DNA of 64,000 nt from DATLFA01 sp035525225 (lineage in GTDB: Bacteria; Actinomycetota; Acidimicrobiia; Acidimicrobiales; WLNW01): contig DATLFA010000058.1 of assembly GCA_035525225.1 (NCBI GenBank), positions 62,001 through 126,000 on the forward strand, in the 5' to 3' direction. The notes under the pieces were generated by a model, which was given only the letters and a program-made list of their open reading frames with translations, was not told the DNA's origin and did no database searches. How positions within the stretch are numbered: the stretch's first letter is position 1; every line of letters starts with the position of its first letter. Below are positions 9,925-18,160 of this stretch, piece after piece. The position numbers and the translations under genes are program-made.

Positions 9925-9934
9925 ACTGACTTCC

Positions 9935-9981
9935 CCGCTCAAAGGGCCGCTCGGGCACCCGCTCAAAGGGCCGCTCGGGCC
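9935..9981. repeat. Family-A short repeat, two tandem copies
   Basis: The core CCGCTCAAAGGGCCGCTC followed by GGGC occurs at 9935 and again at 9959 (24-bp period). The second copy contains the stop codon and last codons of the P450 gene on the opposite strand. Related copies lie at 27771, 39608-39682 and 53492-53548. Confidence 0.85.
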
Positions 9982-11156
9982 GTGGCCCAGCGCACCTTCA
10001 ACTGGCGAGGGCCGCGCAACACGGTTCCGTGAATGCGCGTGCTCTCGCCATCGAGCAGCGTCAGGCCGGGGAGCCGATCGAGCAGCGCGCCCAGCGCGGT
10101 GACGAACTCGACACGCGCCAGATGCGCACCCAGACAGAAGTGGGGACCGATGCCGAAGGTCATGATCGGCTCGGGCCGGCGCCCGACGTCGTAGTCGTCC
10201 GGTGCGGTGAACACTGACGGATCGCGGTTCGCGGCAGCGATACCGAACAGCACCCGTGCGCCGGCGGGGATCGAATGGCCGAACCATTCGGTCGCGGTCG
10301 GCGCGCGCCTCGGCTCCATGCTCACGACCGGATCCCACCGCAGCGATTCTTCGACCGCCCATCGCAGTTCGGTTCGGGGGTCGGCGACGACGCGCTCGAG
10401 TTGCGCGGGGTGCGTCAACAACGCGTAGAGCACCGTGCCGAGCCCGTGGAAGGTCGTGTCGGTCCCGGCCGCGAACAGCAGTCGCACGAAGGTGAAGATC
10501 TCTTCGTCGCTCAGCGCGTCACCCTCGGCGTTGGCGGTCGCCAACGTCGAGATCAAGTCGTGTTGGGGGTCGCGGCGCCGCCGCGTCACGAGCGGGCCCA
10601 ACACATGGGTGAACTCGGCTCTGGCTTCGAGTGCGCCAACCGGGTCGTTGGGGTAGCTGAGCAACCGATGCGCGCAGTGTTGGAGGTCGATGTCGTTGTC
10701 GTCGGGGACGCCCAGAAGCCGCGTGATGACAATGCCGGGGAAACGGCTGTTGAACACGTCGACGAGGTCGGCTTCGCCTGACGCGACGAACTCGTCGATC
10801 AACTCGTGCGCCACCTCCTCGAGGATCGGGCGCACGTAGTCGGGCATGATCCGCGCCCTAAACGCGGGCGAGACCAACTTGCGGTTGCGCTTGTGCTCGT
10901 CGCCCCCCATGCACTGCAGCGTGCGCCCCATCGAAGGCTCGGTCATCTCCGCAAATGCAGCTGCCGCGGGGAACAGGTCGTCGTCGCGGTACGCGGCATC
11001 GACCGACTCATAGGTGGTGAACAACAAGGCAGGCTCGCCGAAGTAGCGCACCTGCGCCACCGGACCGTCGCCGCGCAGTGAGTGGATGACCGAGTGGAGG
11101 TCGGCCATGTCGCCGCCGAGGGCGAAGTCGATGTCGTCATGCACGCCGATGCTCAC
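9963..11156 (-). CDS. Cytochrome P450
   Basis: A 397-residue soluble bacterial-type P450. It shows the I-helix segment LFAAGTDTT (oxygen activation), ESLRWDP (ExxR) and the heme-binding loop FGIGPHFCLG with the Cys ligand. It would hydroxylate a small hydrophobic substrate using electrons from a ferredoxin partner that is not encoded here. GTG 11156 has GGGGTGA upstream. The last residues ARAAL and the stop codon are encoded by a family-A repeat, so the C-terminus may have been altered by repeat insertion. It heads toward the 3' end of an apparent operon with SDR, LLM and SnoaL genes. Confidence 0.93.
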   Translation of the reverse strand: MSIGVHDDIDFALGGDMADLHSVIHSLRGDGPVAQVRYFGEPALLFTTYESVDAAYRDDDLFPAAAAFAEMTEPSMGRTLQCMGGDEHKRNRKLVSPAFRARIMPDYVRPILEEVAHELIDEFVASGEADLVDVFNSRFPGIVITRLLGVPDDNDIDLQHCAHRLLSYPNDPVGALEARAEFTHVLGPLVTRRRRDPQHDLISTLATANAEGDALSDEEIFTFVRLLFAAGTDTTFHGLGTVLYALLTHPAQLERVVADPRTELRWAVEESLRWDPVVSMEPRRAPTATEWFGHSIPAGARVLFGIAAANRDPSVFTAPDDYDVGRRPEPIMTFGIGPHFCLGAHLARVEFVTALGALLDRLPGLTLLDGESTRIHGTVLRGPRQLKVRWATARAAL

Positions 11157-11166
11157 GAGTCACCCC

Positions 11167-11910
11167 TCACAAGAAGTAGGCGCCGCCGTCGACAGTGACC
11201 GTTGCGCTGGTGATGTAGTGCGCGTTGGCACTCGCCAGCGCGACGAGCGCTCGGCCGATGTCGTGCTCCGGGTCACCGAATCGCTGCAGCGGGATGATCG
11301 ACACTCGTTGCGCGTACGCCTCGGGGAAGTCCTTCTTCCACTGCTCGAGCGCGGGTGTCTGCGCCGACGGTGAGATGCAATTGACCCGGATGCCCTGCGG
11401 CCCCCACTCGATCGCGGCGGCGCGCGTCAGCGTGCGGAGGGCGGCTTTGACCGACCCGTAGACGCCGCTCTTGCCGAACCCGCCGAGCATCGCGCCCGAG
11501 ATCACGTTGATGATGTTGCCCTGTGTCGCCAGCAAGTGTGGGTGCGCTGCCTGCATCACGTGCAACGTGCCGAGGAAGCCCGAGCGCCACATCACATCGG
11601 CGTCCTCGTCGGTCGTCTCGAGCACCGTCGTGAACGTCACCGCTTGCGCGTTGTTGATCACGACATCGATACGACCGAACTTTTCGACAACCGCGGCGAT
11701 CGCCGCGTCGACCGCTGCTTTGTCGCCCACGTCGCAGGCGACGGCCAACGCCTGCGTGCCGCGCTTCTCGATCTCGGCAGCCGTGTCGGCACCCGTCACC
11801 GGATCCCATTCGAGCACCGCCACGCGACAACCTTCGGTCGCGAACGCGAGTGCGGCGCCCCGCCCCAGGCCGCGACCGGCGCCGGTCACGATCACAACAC
11901 GATCGTCCAT
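11167..11910 (-). CDS. Short-chain dehydrogenase/reductase (SDR)
   Basis: A classical 247-residue SDR with cofactor motif TGAGRGLG at residues 10-17, an NNAQ motif in place of NNAG, and the catalytic YGSVK (Tyr-x-x-x-Lys) near residue 150. It should oxidise or reduce an alcohol/ketone with NAD(P). It lies 10 bp upstream of the P450 gene and 6 bp downstream of the luciferase-like gene on the same strand. The substrate is unknown, and the context suggests a multi-ring or isoprenoid compound. Confidence 0.92.
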   Translation of the reverse strand: MDDRVVIVTGAGRGLGRGAALAFATEGCRVAVLEWDPVTGADTAAEIEKRGTQALAVACDVGDKAAVDAAIAAVVEKFGRIDVVINNAQAVTFTTVLETTDEDADVMWRSGFLGTLHVMQAAHPHLLATQGNIINVISGAMLGGFGKSGVYGSVKAALRTLTRAAAIEWGPQGIRVNCISPSAQTPALEQWKKDFPEAYAQRVSIIPLQRFGDPEHDIGRALVALASANAHYITSATVTVDGGAYFL

Positions 11911-11916
11911 CGCTCT

Positions 11917-12924
11917 CTACCTCTCGAACTCGGGCATGACCTCGCGCACGACGAGATCGAGGCTCTCTTGGCCCAACGCGAACGGCATACCGCCCATCAT
12001 CGGATGGAACACGAGACGGCCGCGCGGGTCGCCGGCGTCGATACGTTTGCCGAGATCGACGACCTCGTCCGGCGTCATCACCCCGTATGCACCGGATTCG
12101 CGCAGCACGTCGGGGTCCGACGCGGCCTGGTAGTTGCCACCTCCGCGCGATGCGGCCCATGTCGCGTAGGAGTTCGACTCGTGCAGCGCGTGCGGACCGA
12201 TGGCCTTCCACGCCGCGTCAGGGTCGCGGGCCACGTGTAAGAAGTTGCCCGGCGGGCTCGGCGTGTCGGGTGCGGCGGCCGGCCCTGGGTCTTTGCCGAG
12301 CGCCAGCATCTCTTCGCGCCAGGGTCCGATGAACAACGGGTTCGGTGCCATGAACCCGTCGGCGATGCGCGCGGCACGGCGCGCGGCGACGGGCGTCGAC
12401 GCGCCCATCAACAGCTTCATCGGTTGTTGCAGCGGCTTGGGCATGACCCGCACGTCGCGCAACGTCCAGTGCTTGCCCGTGTGCGAGAACTCGTCTTCGG
12501 ACCAGCAGCGCTTGATGATCTCGACTGCTTCTTCCATGCGGCTGGGACGTTGCTTGATGGAGATGCCGTAGCCCTCGAACTCGCCGGGGACGTAGCCCGC
12601 GCCGACGACGACCTCGAGCCGGCCGCCGCTGATGATGTCGAGGACGGCGGCGTCTTCGGCGACCTGAACCGGATGCTTGAGCGGCAGCAACACGAGCGCC
12701 AGGCGGATGCGGATGCGGCGCGTTCGCGCCGCGATCGCGGCGGCCGCCGTGAATGGTGACGGCAGGTACCCATCGTCGGAGAAGTGGTGCTCGTGCAGCA
12801 TCACGGTGGTGAACCCGTTGTCGTCGGCCCAGACCACTTGGTCGAGGAAGTGCGCGTAGACGTCGGCCCACGGCTTGCGCCACGCTGCGGGATTGCGCAG
12901 GTCGTACTTGATCTCGAAGTCCAT
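11917..12924 (-). CDS. LLM-class flavin-dependent oxidoreductase (luciferase-like)
   Basis: A 335-residue luciferase-like TIM-barrel protein with segments VWADDNGFTTVMLHEHHF and SGGRLEVVVGAGY, typical of the F420- or FMN-dependent LLM family. Such enzymes oxidise or monooxygenate hydrophobic substrates. ATG 12924 overlaps the upstream SnoaL-like gene's stop as TGATG and begins the conserved sequence MDFEIKYDLRNP, so longer frames upstream are rejected. Which flavin it uses is not decidable from sequence. Confidence 0.88.
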   Translation of the reverse strand: MDFEIKYDLRNPAAWRKPWADVYAHFLDQVVWADDNGFTTVMLHEHHFSDDGYLPSPFTAAAAIAARTRRIRIRLALVLLPLKHPVQVAEDAAVLDIISGGRLEVVVGAGYVPGEFEGYGISIKQRPSRMEEAVEIIKRCWSEDEFSHTGKHWTLRDVRVMPKPLQQPMKLLMGASTPVAARRAARIADGFMAPNPLFIGPWREEMLALGKDPGPAAAPDTPSPPGNFLHVARDPDAAWKAIGPHALHESNSYATWAASRGGGNYQAASDPDVLRESGAYGVMTPDEVVDLGKRIDAGDPRGRLVFHPMMGGMPFALGQESLDLVVREVMPEFER

Positions 12925-13436
12925 CAATGTCGCGCCCCTTGACGGTCCGTCCCTTGATGTGTCAGGCCCCTGCGTAACAGCTCCCGTGCCGAAGCGTCGC
13001 CGTCGAGCAGTTTGTTCACTCGGTTCGCAATGCGCCAACCGTCGGCTTCACGTCGCAGTTCCCACCGTGTGGCCGTGACTCTCCAGATGCGGAAGTTCTC
13101 TCCGTCGTTGCGGAACAGTTGCCCGTAACACGTCGCCACCGCGGTGTCACCGTCGATGGTGATGTAGGGCATCGTGAGCACGTGCGCGCATCCGGCGTGG
13201 ATGTACCCCTGATGCGTGTCGCCGTCGATCATCCCGGCGATCGCGGGACGGCCCTGCCATGCACCCACTTGCGCGTCATAGATGCCGTCCTCGGTCCACA
13301 GCGATGCCGCCATCTCGCTCCAACCGCTGTCGGCCGCCGGGCCGTAGTTGGCGATCAGCTGATAGATCGCCGCTTGGTCGTCGAGGTGTTGCACACGCGC
13401 TTGCAGTGCGGTGACTGCAGCTTCGAGATCTGTCAT
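12924..13436 (-). CDS. SnoaL-like / NTF2-fold protein
   Basis: A 170-residue alpha+beta-barrel protein starting with a short coiled helix (ALQARVQHLDDQAAIYQLIANYG) followed by the cone-shaped SnoaL pattern (WTEDGIYD, GRPAIAGMI, HVLTMPYITIDGDTAVATCY). Related proteins act as isomerases, cyclases, dehydratases or non-catalytic partners in aromatic and steroid degradation. It is the first gene of the SnoaL-LLM-SDR-P450 run and is divergent from arfB, with a palindrome between them. Confidence 0.85.
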   Translation of the reverse strand: MTDLEAAVTALQARVQHLDDQAAIYQLIANYGPAADSGWSEMAASLWTEDGIYDAQVGAWQGRPAIAGMIDGDTHQGYIHAGCAHVLTMPYITIDGDTAVATCYGQLFRNDGENFRIWRVTATRWELRREADGWRIANRVNKLLDGDASARELLRRGLTHQGTDRQGARH

Positions 13437-13457
13437 GACGCTCCCCTGCTGGCTTTC

Positions 13458-13477
13458 GCCAGCGATAATCCGCTGGC
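13458..13477. promoter_or_regulatory. Palindromic operator candidate
   Basis: GCCAGCGATAATCCGCTGGC has 7-bp perfect arms around ATAATC. It sits 21 bp upstream of the SnoaL-like start and 3 bp upstream of a -10-like TAGCTT (13481-13486) of arfB, so it covers the arfB -35 position and could control either direction. Its GATTAT centre matches the palindrome at 5049-5066. Confidence 0.45.
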
Positions 13478-13492
13478 CGCTAGCTTGTAGCT

Positions 13493-13921
13493 GTGCCTGC
13501 CGCCGACGACGAAGGATTGTTGCGCGTCAACCGCTCGTGCGCCATCCCCCTGCGCGAGCTCACGTGGAAGTTCACCGCCAGCGGTGGGCCTGGTGGGCAA
13601 CACGCGAACACCGCCAACACCAAGGTCGACCTGCGCTTCTACATCGAAGAGTCGGAGTCTCTCGGGCCACGCCAGAAAGCGCGGCTGCTCGAAAAGCTGG
13701 GACCATCGGTGCGGATCATGTCGTCCGAGCGCCGCTCACAGCTACAGAACCGCGAACTCGCGCTCGAACGATTGCGCACGATCCTCCAAGAGGCGCTCGC
13801 CATCGAGCGGCCGCGTGTCGCCACCAAACCGTCGCGCACTGCGAAGGTCAAGCGGGTCGAGTCGAAGCGGCGCCGCAGCGAAGTCAAACGCGGCCGGCAG
13901 CGGCCGGGCGACGACTCATGA
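13493..13921 (+). CDS. arfB: Alternative ribosome-rescue factor / peptidyl-tRNA hydrolase ArfB
   Basis: A 142-residue protein with the class-I release-factor GGQ motif (SGGPGGQHANTANTKVDLRF, residues ~30-49) and a basic C-terminal tail (VKRVESKRRRSEVKRGRQ). That is the ArfB/YaeJ/ICT1 layout: the tail enters the empty mRNA channel and GGQ hydrolyses peptidyl-tRNA on stalled ribosomes. The GTG start at 13493 lies 6 nt after a -10-like TAGCTT, suggesting leaderless translation. Its end overlaps the convergent DUF35 gene by 6 bp. Confidence 0.93.
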   Translation: MPAADDEGLLRVNRSCAIPLRELTWKFTASGGPGGQHANTANTKVDLRFYIEESESLGPRQKARLLEKLGPSVRIMSSERRSQLQNRELALERLRTILQEALAIERPRVATKPSRTAKVKRVESKRRRSEVKRGRQRPGDDS

Positions 13922-14329
13922 CGCGGCGCGGGGGCGGAACGGGTAGAGCGTGATCTCGTCGGTGGCGTCGACAAAGGCGACTTCGACCGGCATCCCGACC
14001 TTCACCTCATCGGGGGCGCAATCGACGATGTTGGTGAGCATCAGCGGCCCTTCGTCGAGCTCGACGACGGCGACCACGTAGGGCACGTCCTCGACGAATG
14101 CCGGGGTCGCGGGCCGATGTTGCACGACGAAGCTGTAGACGGTGGCCTTGCCGCTCGTCGCGGTCCAGTCCTGTTCTTCGGTGAGGCAGCTGCGACAGAG
14201 CACCTGTGGAGGGAACTGGTACGAGCCACAGGCGCGGCATCGTTGCAGCCGTAGTTCGTGTTCGAGAGTGCCCTGCCAGAAGGGTCGGGCCAGCGCGGTG
14301 ATGTGTGGTAGCGGCTTGTCGTAGGACAC
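13916..14329 (-). CDS. DUF35 OB-fold / zinc-ribbon acyl-CoA-associated protein
   Basis: A 137-residue protein with an N-terminal Zn ribbon (CRACG near residue 34 and CRSC about 15 residues later) followed by an OB-fold (ATVYSFVVQHRP, VVAVVELDEGPLMLTNIV). DUF35 proteins partner SCP2-type thiolases or aldolases and bind acyl-CoA; in steroid degradation the DUF35 domain of ChsH2 activates Ltp2. Here it lies 13 bp downstream of such a thiolase-like gene, so they very probably form a complex. Confidence 0.9.
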   Translation of the reverse strand: MSYDKPLPHITALARPFWQGTLEHELRLQRCRACGSYQFPPQVLCRSCLTEEQDWTATSGKATVYSFVVQHRPATPAFVEDVPYVVAVVELDEGPLMLTNIVDCAPDEVKVGMPVEVAFVDATDEITLYPFRPRAAS

Positions 14330-14342
14330 CGGTCAGTCCTTC

Positions 14343-15524
14343 TCAGTCCTTCGCCAGCAGCGCCATCGAGAACGTGCCCGTCATCGGTCCGCAGGCAACG
14401 GCGATGCGCGGGTCGCGGATCTTGCGACACCGCGTGCGGTCGTAGGTGTGCTCACCGTTCTGCCAGTTCGGGCACCGATCGGGCACGTAGTTGCGGAACT
14501 GCTTGACCGCTTCGATGATGCGGAAGTTGTACGGATTGATGTTGTGGCTGTAGCCGATGCAGCCCCCGTCGGGGCTCACCGGGAATCGATCGTCGAGACC
14601 GATGTTCTCCGTGGTGAACGGGCCGCCTTCGCCCACTTCGCAAAAGCCCGCCGCCTCGTACTCCATGATGACGCCGCTGGCGAAATGGTCATACGTCGTG
14701 ACGAAGTCGATGTCGTCGTGGGTGAGTCCGGCCCGAGTGAACGCTCGCAGCATGCGATTGCGACTCGTCAGCGGAGCCAACGTCGGCGGCTCGTAGTAGC
14801 TGGTGTAGTTGCACTCGATGCCCCCCGCCAGCATCCACACCGGTGGGTGACGGCAGTCTTTCGCCCGGTCGGCCGACGCCACGACGACGCACGAGCCGCC
14901 GTCGTTGACGAGCGCGCACATCAACAAGGTGAAGGGGTCGGCCACCATGCGCGACGTGAGGATGTCGTCGACCGTGTAGGGGCCGCGATCGAACATCACC
15001 GCGTCGGGATTGAGGTGCGCGTTGTTGCGCAGCACTGCCGCGGCGTACCCGAGCTGCTCGCGGGTGGTGCCGAACTCGGCCATGTGCCGGCTCATCTGCA
15101 GTGCCATCTGCGCCGGTGTCGTCGAACCGGTCCATTCGGTGAACTCGAAGCCGGGTCGTGTGTACGACACCGTCGAGCCGTCGGTGGCCTCTTGCGCGCC
15201 GCCGAAGGGGATCACGATCACGTCGGCCAAACCGTCGCGAATCGCCGCCGATGCGTAGAGCAGCGCCGGCACACCCGAGTACGCGCCGACGACGGTCATC
15301 GGGTGGCCCAATTGGAACGCCACGTTGCCGATGGTGGGCCCCTGCAGGTTGCCCGCGGGGAAGTCGAAGTTGAACCAGCCGTCGACATCGGCGACGGTCA
15401 GCCCCGCGTCGGCCAGCCCACCGTGGAAGGCCTCCATCGTCAACGACAACGAGGTGCGACCGAGGTTGCGGCCCTGTTTCGTTGCGTACACACCGACGAT
15501 GGCGACGTCTCGTTGAACCCCCAT
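14343..15524 (-). CDS. SCP2-thiolase-like (lipid-transfer protein / aldolase type)
   Basis: A 393-residue thiolase-fold protein of the SCP2/lipid-transfer subgroup. At the position where true thiolases have the acylating Cys it reads VGAYSGVPAL, with no Cys. The C-terminal half has DHFASGVIMEYEAAGF and a Gly-rich SPDGGCIGYSHN segment. Loss of the nucleophile is the pattern of Ltp2-like retro-aldolases that split propionyl-CoA from steroid 17-hydroxy side chains, rather than of thiolytic enzymes. The DUF35 partner follows 13 bp downstream. The steroid substrate is inference. Confidence 0.85.
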   Translation of the reverse strand: MGVQRDVAIVGVYATKQGRNLGRTSLSLTMEAFHGGLADAGLTVADVDGWFNFDFPAGNLQGPTIGNVAFQLGHPMTVVGAYSGVPALLYASAAIRDGLADVIVIPFGGAQEATDGSTVSYTRPGFEFTEWTGSTTPAQMALQMSRHMAEFGTTREQLGYAAAVLRNNAHLNPDAVMFDRGPYTVDDILTSRMVADPFTLLMCALVNDGGSCVVVASADRAKDCRHPPVWMLAGGIECNYTSYYEPPTLAPLTSRNRMLRAFTRAGLTHDDIDFVTTYDHFASGVIMEYEAAGFCEVGEGGPFTTENIGLDDRFPVSPDGGCIGYSHNINPYNFRIIEAVKQFRNYVPDRCPNWQNGEHTYDRTRCRKIRDPRIAVACGPMTGTFSMALLAKD

Positions 15525-15553
15525 GACGGGCCGATCTTAGCTACCTTGCCGAC

Positions 15554-16690
15554 GTGCCCCGCCCCGAACCGATTCTCGCTGCTGCCGCGTCCATCGCGGA
15601 GCAGGCACGTCTCGCAACGGACGAGATCGAGTCGACACAACGGTTGCCCGCCGAGATCACGCACGCCATGAGCGCCGCCGGCCTGTTCCAGATGTACGTG
15701 CGGCCGTCGGTGGGCGGGCCGGCGCACCATCCGCTCACCGCGTACCGGGCCGTCGAGATCTTGGCGCGGGCTGACGCGTCAGTGGCGTGGCTCTCGATGG
15801 TCGCGACGGGCTGCTCGTGGCTCACCGGCTGGGTGGCCCACGACGCGCTCCGCACGATGTGCGGTGATCCGTGCGACTTGCGTCTGGCGGGCTCGGAGCG
15901 GCCGTTGGGCCGGGCCACCCGCGTCGCGGGCGGCTATCGGCTGAGCGGGCGGTGGAACTTTGCCAGCGGCATCATGCACGCGAACTGGGTGATGGCCGGC
16001 TGCTTCATCGAGGACGGCGCCGCCGAGCCGACGATGCGCATCATGCTCGTACCGATCGACAGCGTGCGCGTCGAGCACACGTGGTCGGTCGTCGGCATGC
16101 GCGGCACGGGTAGCCACGACTTCTTCGCCGATGACGTGTTCGTTCCCGAAACCCACGCCGTGCTGGCGATCGGTACCGCGCTTTCCGACGAGGCGATCTA
16201 CAGCCAACGGCTCTTGCGGGTGTGCACGTTCGGTCCCGTTGCCGCCGTGCTCGTCGGCGCGGCGTTGGGCGCAATCGACGATGTGCTCGCGATCGCCGGT
16301 CAGCCGACGATTCGCAACTCCACTGCGCTGCGTGATCGCCCGGAAGTACAGCGTTGCATCGCCGACAGCACGGCTCGCATCGATTCGGCCCGGGCCTATA
16401 TCGCGGAAGTCATCAATGCCGCGTACGACGCGGTCTGTCACGATCAGGATCCGTCCATTGCCGTCGCGGCGAGCCGCCTGGCGTTCGCCCACGCCGCGCA
16501 ACAGGCCAGCGTTGTCGTGGGCGAGTTGATCCGTGTGGTCGGCACCCCTGCCGCGCATCTGTCGAGCCCGTTGCAACGGCGAGCGCGCGATCTGATGGTG
16601 GCGCAACACTTCCCTTCGTTCGACATCAGCACCTACGAGGTCGCCGGGCGAGTCTTTCTCGGTCTCGAGCCGAACGATACGGGTTGGTGA
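15554..16690 (+). CDS. Acyl-CoA dehydrogenase-fold flavoprotein (group D monooxygenase-like)
   Basis: The 378-residue protein has the acyl-CoA dehydrogenase fold. It resembles the HsaA/two-component flavin hydroxylase branch (N-term LPAEITHAMSAAGLFQMYVRPSVGG, middle GRWNFASGI, then GMRGTGSHDFFADDVFVP). No clear catalytic Glu of true dehydrogenases was identified, so an FMNH2-dependent hydroxylase is as likely as a dehydrogenase. GTG 15554 lies 6 nt after TACCTT, a leaderless arrangement. It is divergent from the thiolase-like gene. Confidence 0.8.
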   Translation: MPRPEPILAAAASIAEQARLATDEIESTQRLPAEITHAMSAAGLFQMYVRPSVGGPAHHPLTAYRAVEILARADASVAWLSMVATGCSWLTGWVAHDALRTMCGDPCDLRLAGSERPLGRATRVAGGYRLSGRWNFASGIMHANWVMAGCFIEDGAAEPTMRIMLVPIDSVRVEHTWSVVGMRGTGSHDFFADDVFVPETHAVLAIGTALSDEAIYSQRLLRVCTFGPVAAVLVGAALGAIDDVLAIAGQPTIRNSTALRDRPEVQRCIADSTARIDSARAYIAEVINAAYDAVCHDQDPSIAVAASRLAFAHAAQQASVVVGELIRVVGTPAAHLSSPLQRRARDLMVAQHFPSFDISTYEVAGRVFLGLEPNDTGW

Positions 16691-16838
16691 GGGCTCAGAG
16701 CGCGACTGCCCCTACCTGATTGGCGATCATCGTCAGGCATCGACCTCCGTCTCCATTTCCGTCGCGCGTCCACTGTTGAAGTTGGCCACTGTTACCGAAA
16801 CGTTTGTGGCGATTCCCGCGCGTTAGCGCGCGCAAAAG

Positions 16839-16863
16839 CGTCCCGTCGCAGCAGGGACGTTTT
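16839..16863. terminator. Intrinsic terminator hairpin
   Basis: The stem CGTCCC / GGGACG with a 9-nt loop is followed by TTTT and preceded by AAAA, so it could work in both directions. It lies 148 bp after the flavoprotein gene and before the membrane-protein gene. The gap 16691-16977 otherwise holds only the GC-rich leader of the next gene. Confidence 0.6.
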
Positions 16864-16977
16864 CGCGGCCGCGCCCGTGCCGAGCGAGCGCCAGAACTCA
16901 GGTGGGCCCGCGCGATCGTGCAGCTGAGCTGTCACCCGCGCCCGCGCTCCGAGCGTCTGTCGATACGGAGGTGGCAA

Positions 16978-17694
16978 ATGCCAACCGGATTTCGACCCAC
17001 GTTCACTCACATGCTGCGCCGCGCGTGGCTGGCGGGCGCGGCCGGTGGGTTCGCCGGCTTTCTGATCGGTGGGATCGGCGGGCGGCTCGCCATGTTCGTC
17101 CTTCGGCTGACGTCGGACGCTCGCGCCCGGGGGGTGGAGAGCGACGACGGTTTCACAATCGGTGAGTTCAGCCTGCAGACGGGCTTCCTCCTGCTCGTCA
17201 CGGCGGCCGCCGGGTCGTTCGCGGCAGTCGTCTACATGACCGTGCGGCCGGCGCTGCCGGCGCGCTGGCGCCGCGCCATGTGGACCATGTTGTGCGGCGC
17301 GGTCGGCGGTGCCGCGATCATCCACAGCGACGGCGTCGACTTCACTCTGCTCGAACCGACCTCACTGGCGATCGCGATGTTCATCGCAATCCCGGCTGGT
17401 GGTGGATGGCTGATGGCCTACTTCATCGATTGCTGGCAGCCCTGGTGGGCGCGTGACCGGCGCAAGACGGCGATCGCGTCGGTGGCGGTAGTACCGATCT
17501 TCCTCGCAGGTGTCGGCATCGTCCCCGGCACGGTCATCGTCGCGGTCGCGATCATCGCGATCCTGTCGCAGGTGGGAACGTTGAGGACGGTGGCGCGCCA
17601 CGTCGCGATCCGCGCTGCAGTGTGTCTGGGTCTCGCCGCGCTGACGGCGTTCGAACTCGTCGACCTCACCGGCGACGTGCGCACGTTGATGTGA
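16978..17694 (+). CDS. Membrane protein of unknown function
   Basis: A 238-residue protein with about six hydrophobic helices (segments starting WLAGAAGGFAGFLIGG, FLLLVTAAAGSFAAVVY, MLCGAVGGAAII, SLAIAMFIAIPAGGGW, SVAVVPIFLAGVGIVP, AICHLGL-like near the C-terminus). A soluble loop after helix 1 reads LRLTSDARARGVESDDGF, a pattern found in many actinobacterial membrane proteins of unknown role. ATG 16978 is chosen for the strong GGAGGT site 7 nt upstream. No motif gives a function. Confidence 0.75.
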   Translation: MPTGFRPTFTHMLRRAWLAGAAGGFAGFLIGGIGGRLAMFVLRLTSDARARGVESDDGFTIGEFSLQTGFLLLVTAAAGSFAAVVYMTVRPALPARWRRAMWTMLCGAVGGAAIIHSDGVDFTLLEPTSLAIAMFIAIPAGGGWLMAYFIDCWQPWWARDRRKTAIASVAVVPIFLAGVGIVPGTVIVAVAIIAILSQVGTLRTVARHVAIRAAVCLGLAALTAFELVDLTGDVRTLM

Positions 17695-17710
17695 GCTAAG
17701 TGCCCATTGT

Positions 17711-18130
17711 TCAGCGCGTCATCCCCGCGGCGGACGTCGCGGTGAAGCGCAACACCAACCGCTTGTCCTCGATCATCGCGGCGAAGTACTCGTCCCAATT
17801 CGGGTGGGGCTTGCCCGCGGCCTTTTCGTACACCTCGGCCAGCTCGCGACAGACGTCGTCGCCCGGCGTCTTCGCCACCGGCGACAACTCGGCGGTGCCG
17901 TCGAGGGCGACATAGGACCAGAAGTCGTCACTGTTGACGTGCAACACCACTCGCGGGTCACGGCGCATGTTGCGGGTCTTGGCCCGATCGTCGGTGATCG
18001 AAACCCTCGCCACCGCACCATCCATCACGTACACGATGTTGGACGACTGCGCACGGCCATCACTCCGCAACGTGACCAACACACCTTTGCTGTGCTCGGC
18101 GGCGAAAGCGAGGGCACGTTCGAGATCCAT
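17711..18130 (-). CDS. PPOX-family (probably F420-dependent) oxidoreductase
   Basis: A 139-residue split beta-barrel protein with the pattern GVLVTLRSDGRAQSSNIVYVMDG, then RAKTRNMRRDPRVVLHV, typical of the Rv1155-like class of PPOX proteins that bind F420 rather than FMN. They reduce small conjugated substrates or bind cofactor degradation products. The gene starts at ATG 18130, 30 bp from the divergent psuK start. Other F420-linked candidates in the window (LLM at 11917, Fno-like at 33490) fit an F420-using organism. Confidence 0.85.
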   Translation of the reverse strand: MDLERALAFAAEHSKGVLVTLRSDGRAQSSNIVYVMDGAVARVSITDDRAKTRNMRRDPRVVLHVNSDDFWSYVALDGTAELSPVAKTPGDDVCRELAEVYEKAAGKPHPNWDEYFAAMIEDKRLVLRFTATSAAGMTR

Positions 18131-18160
18131 GGGCGCATGATTGCACGGTACGCTCACGCC

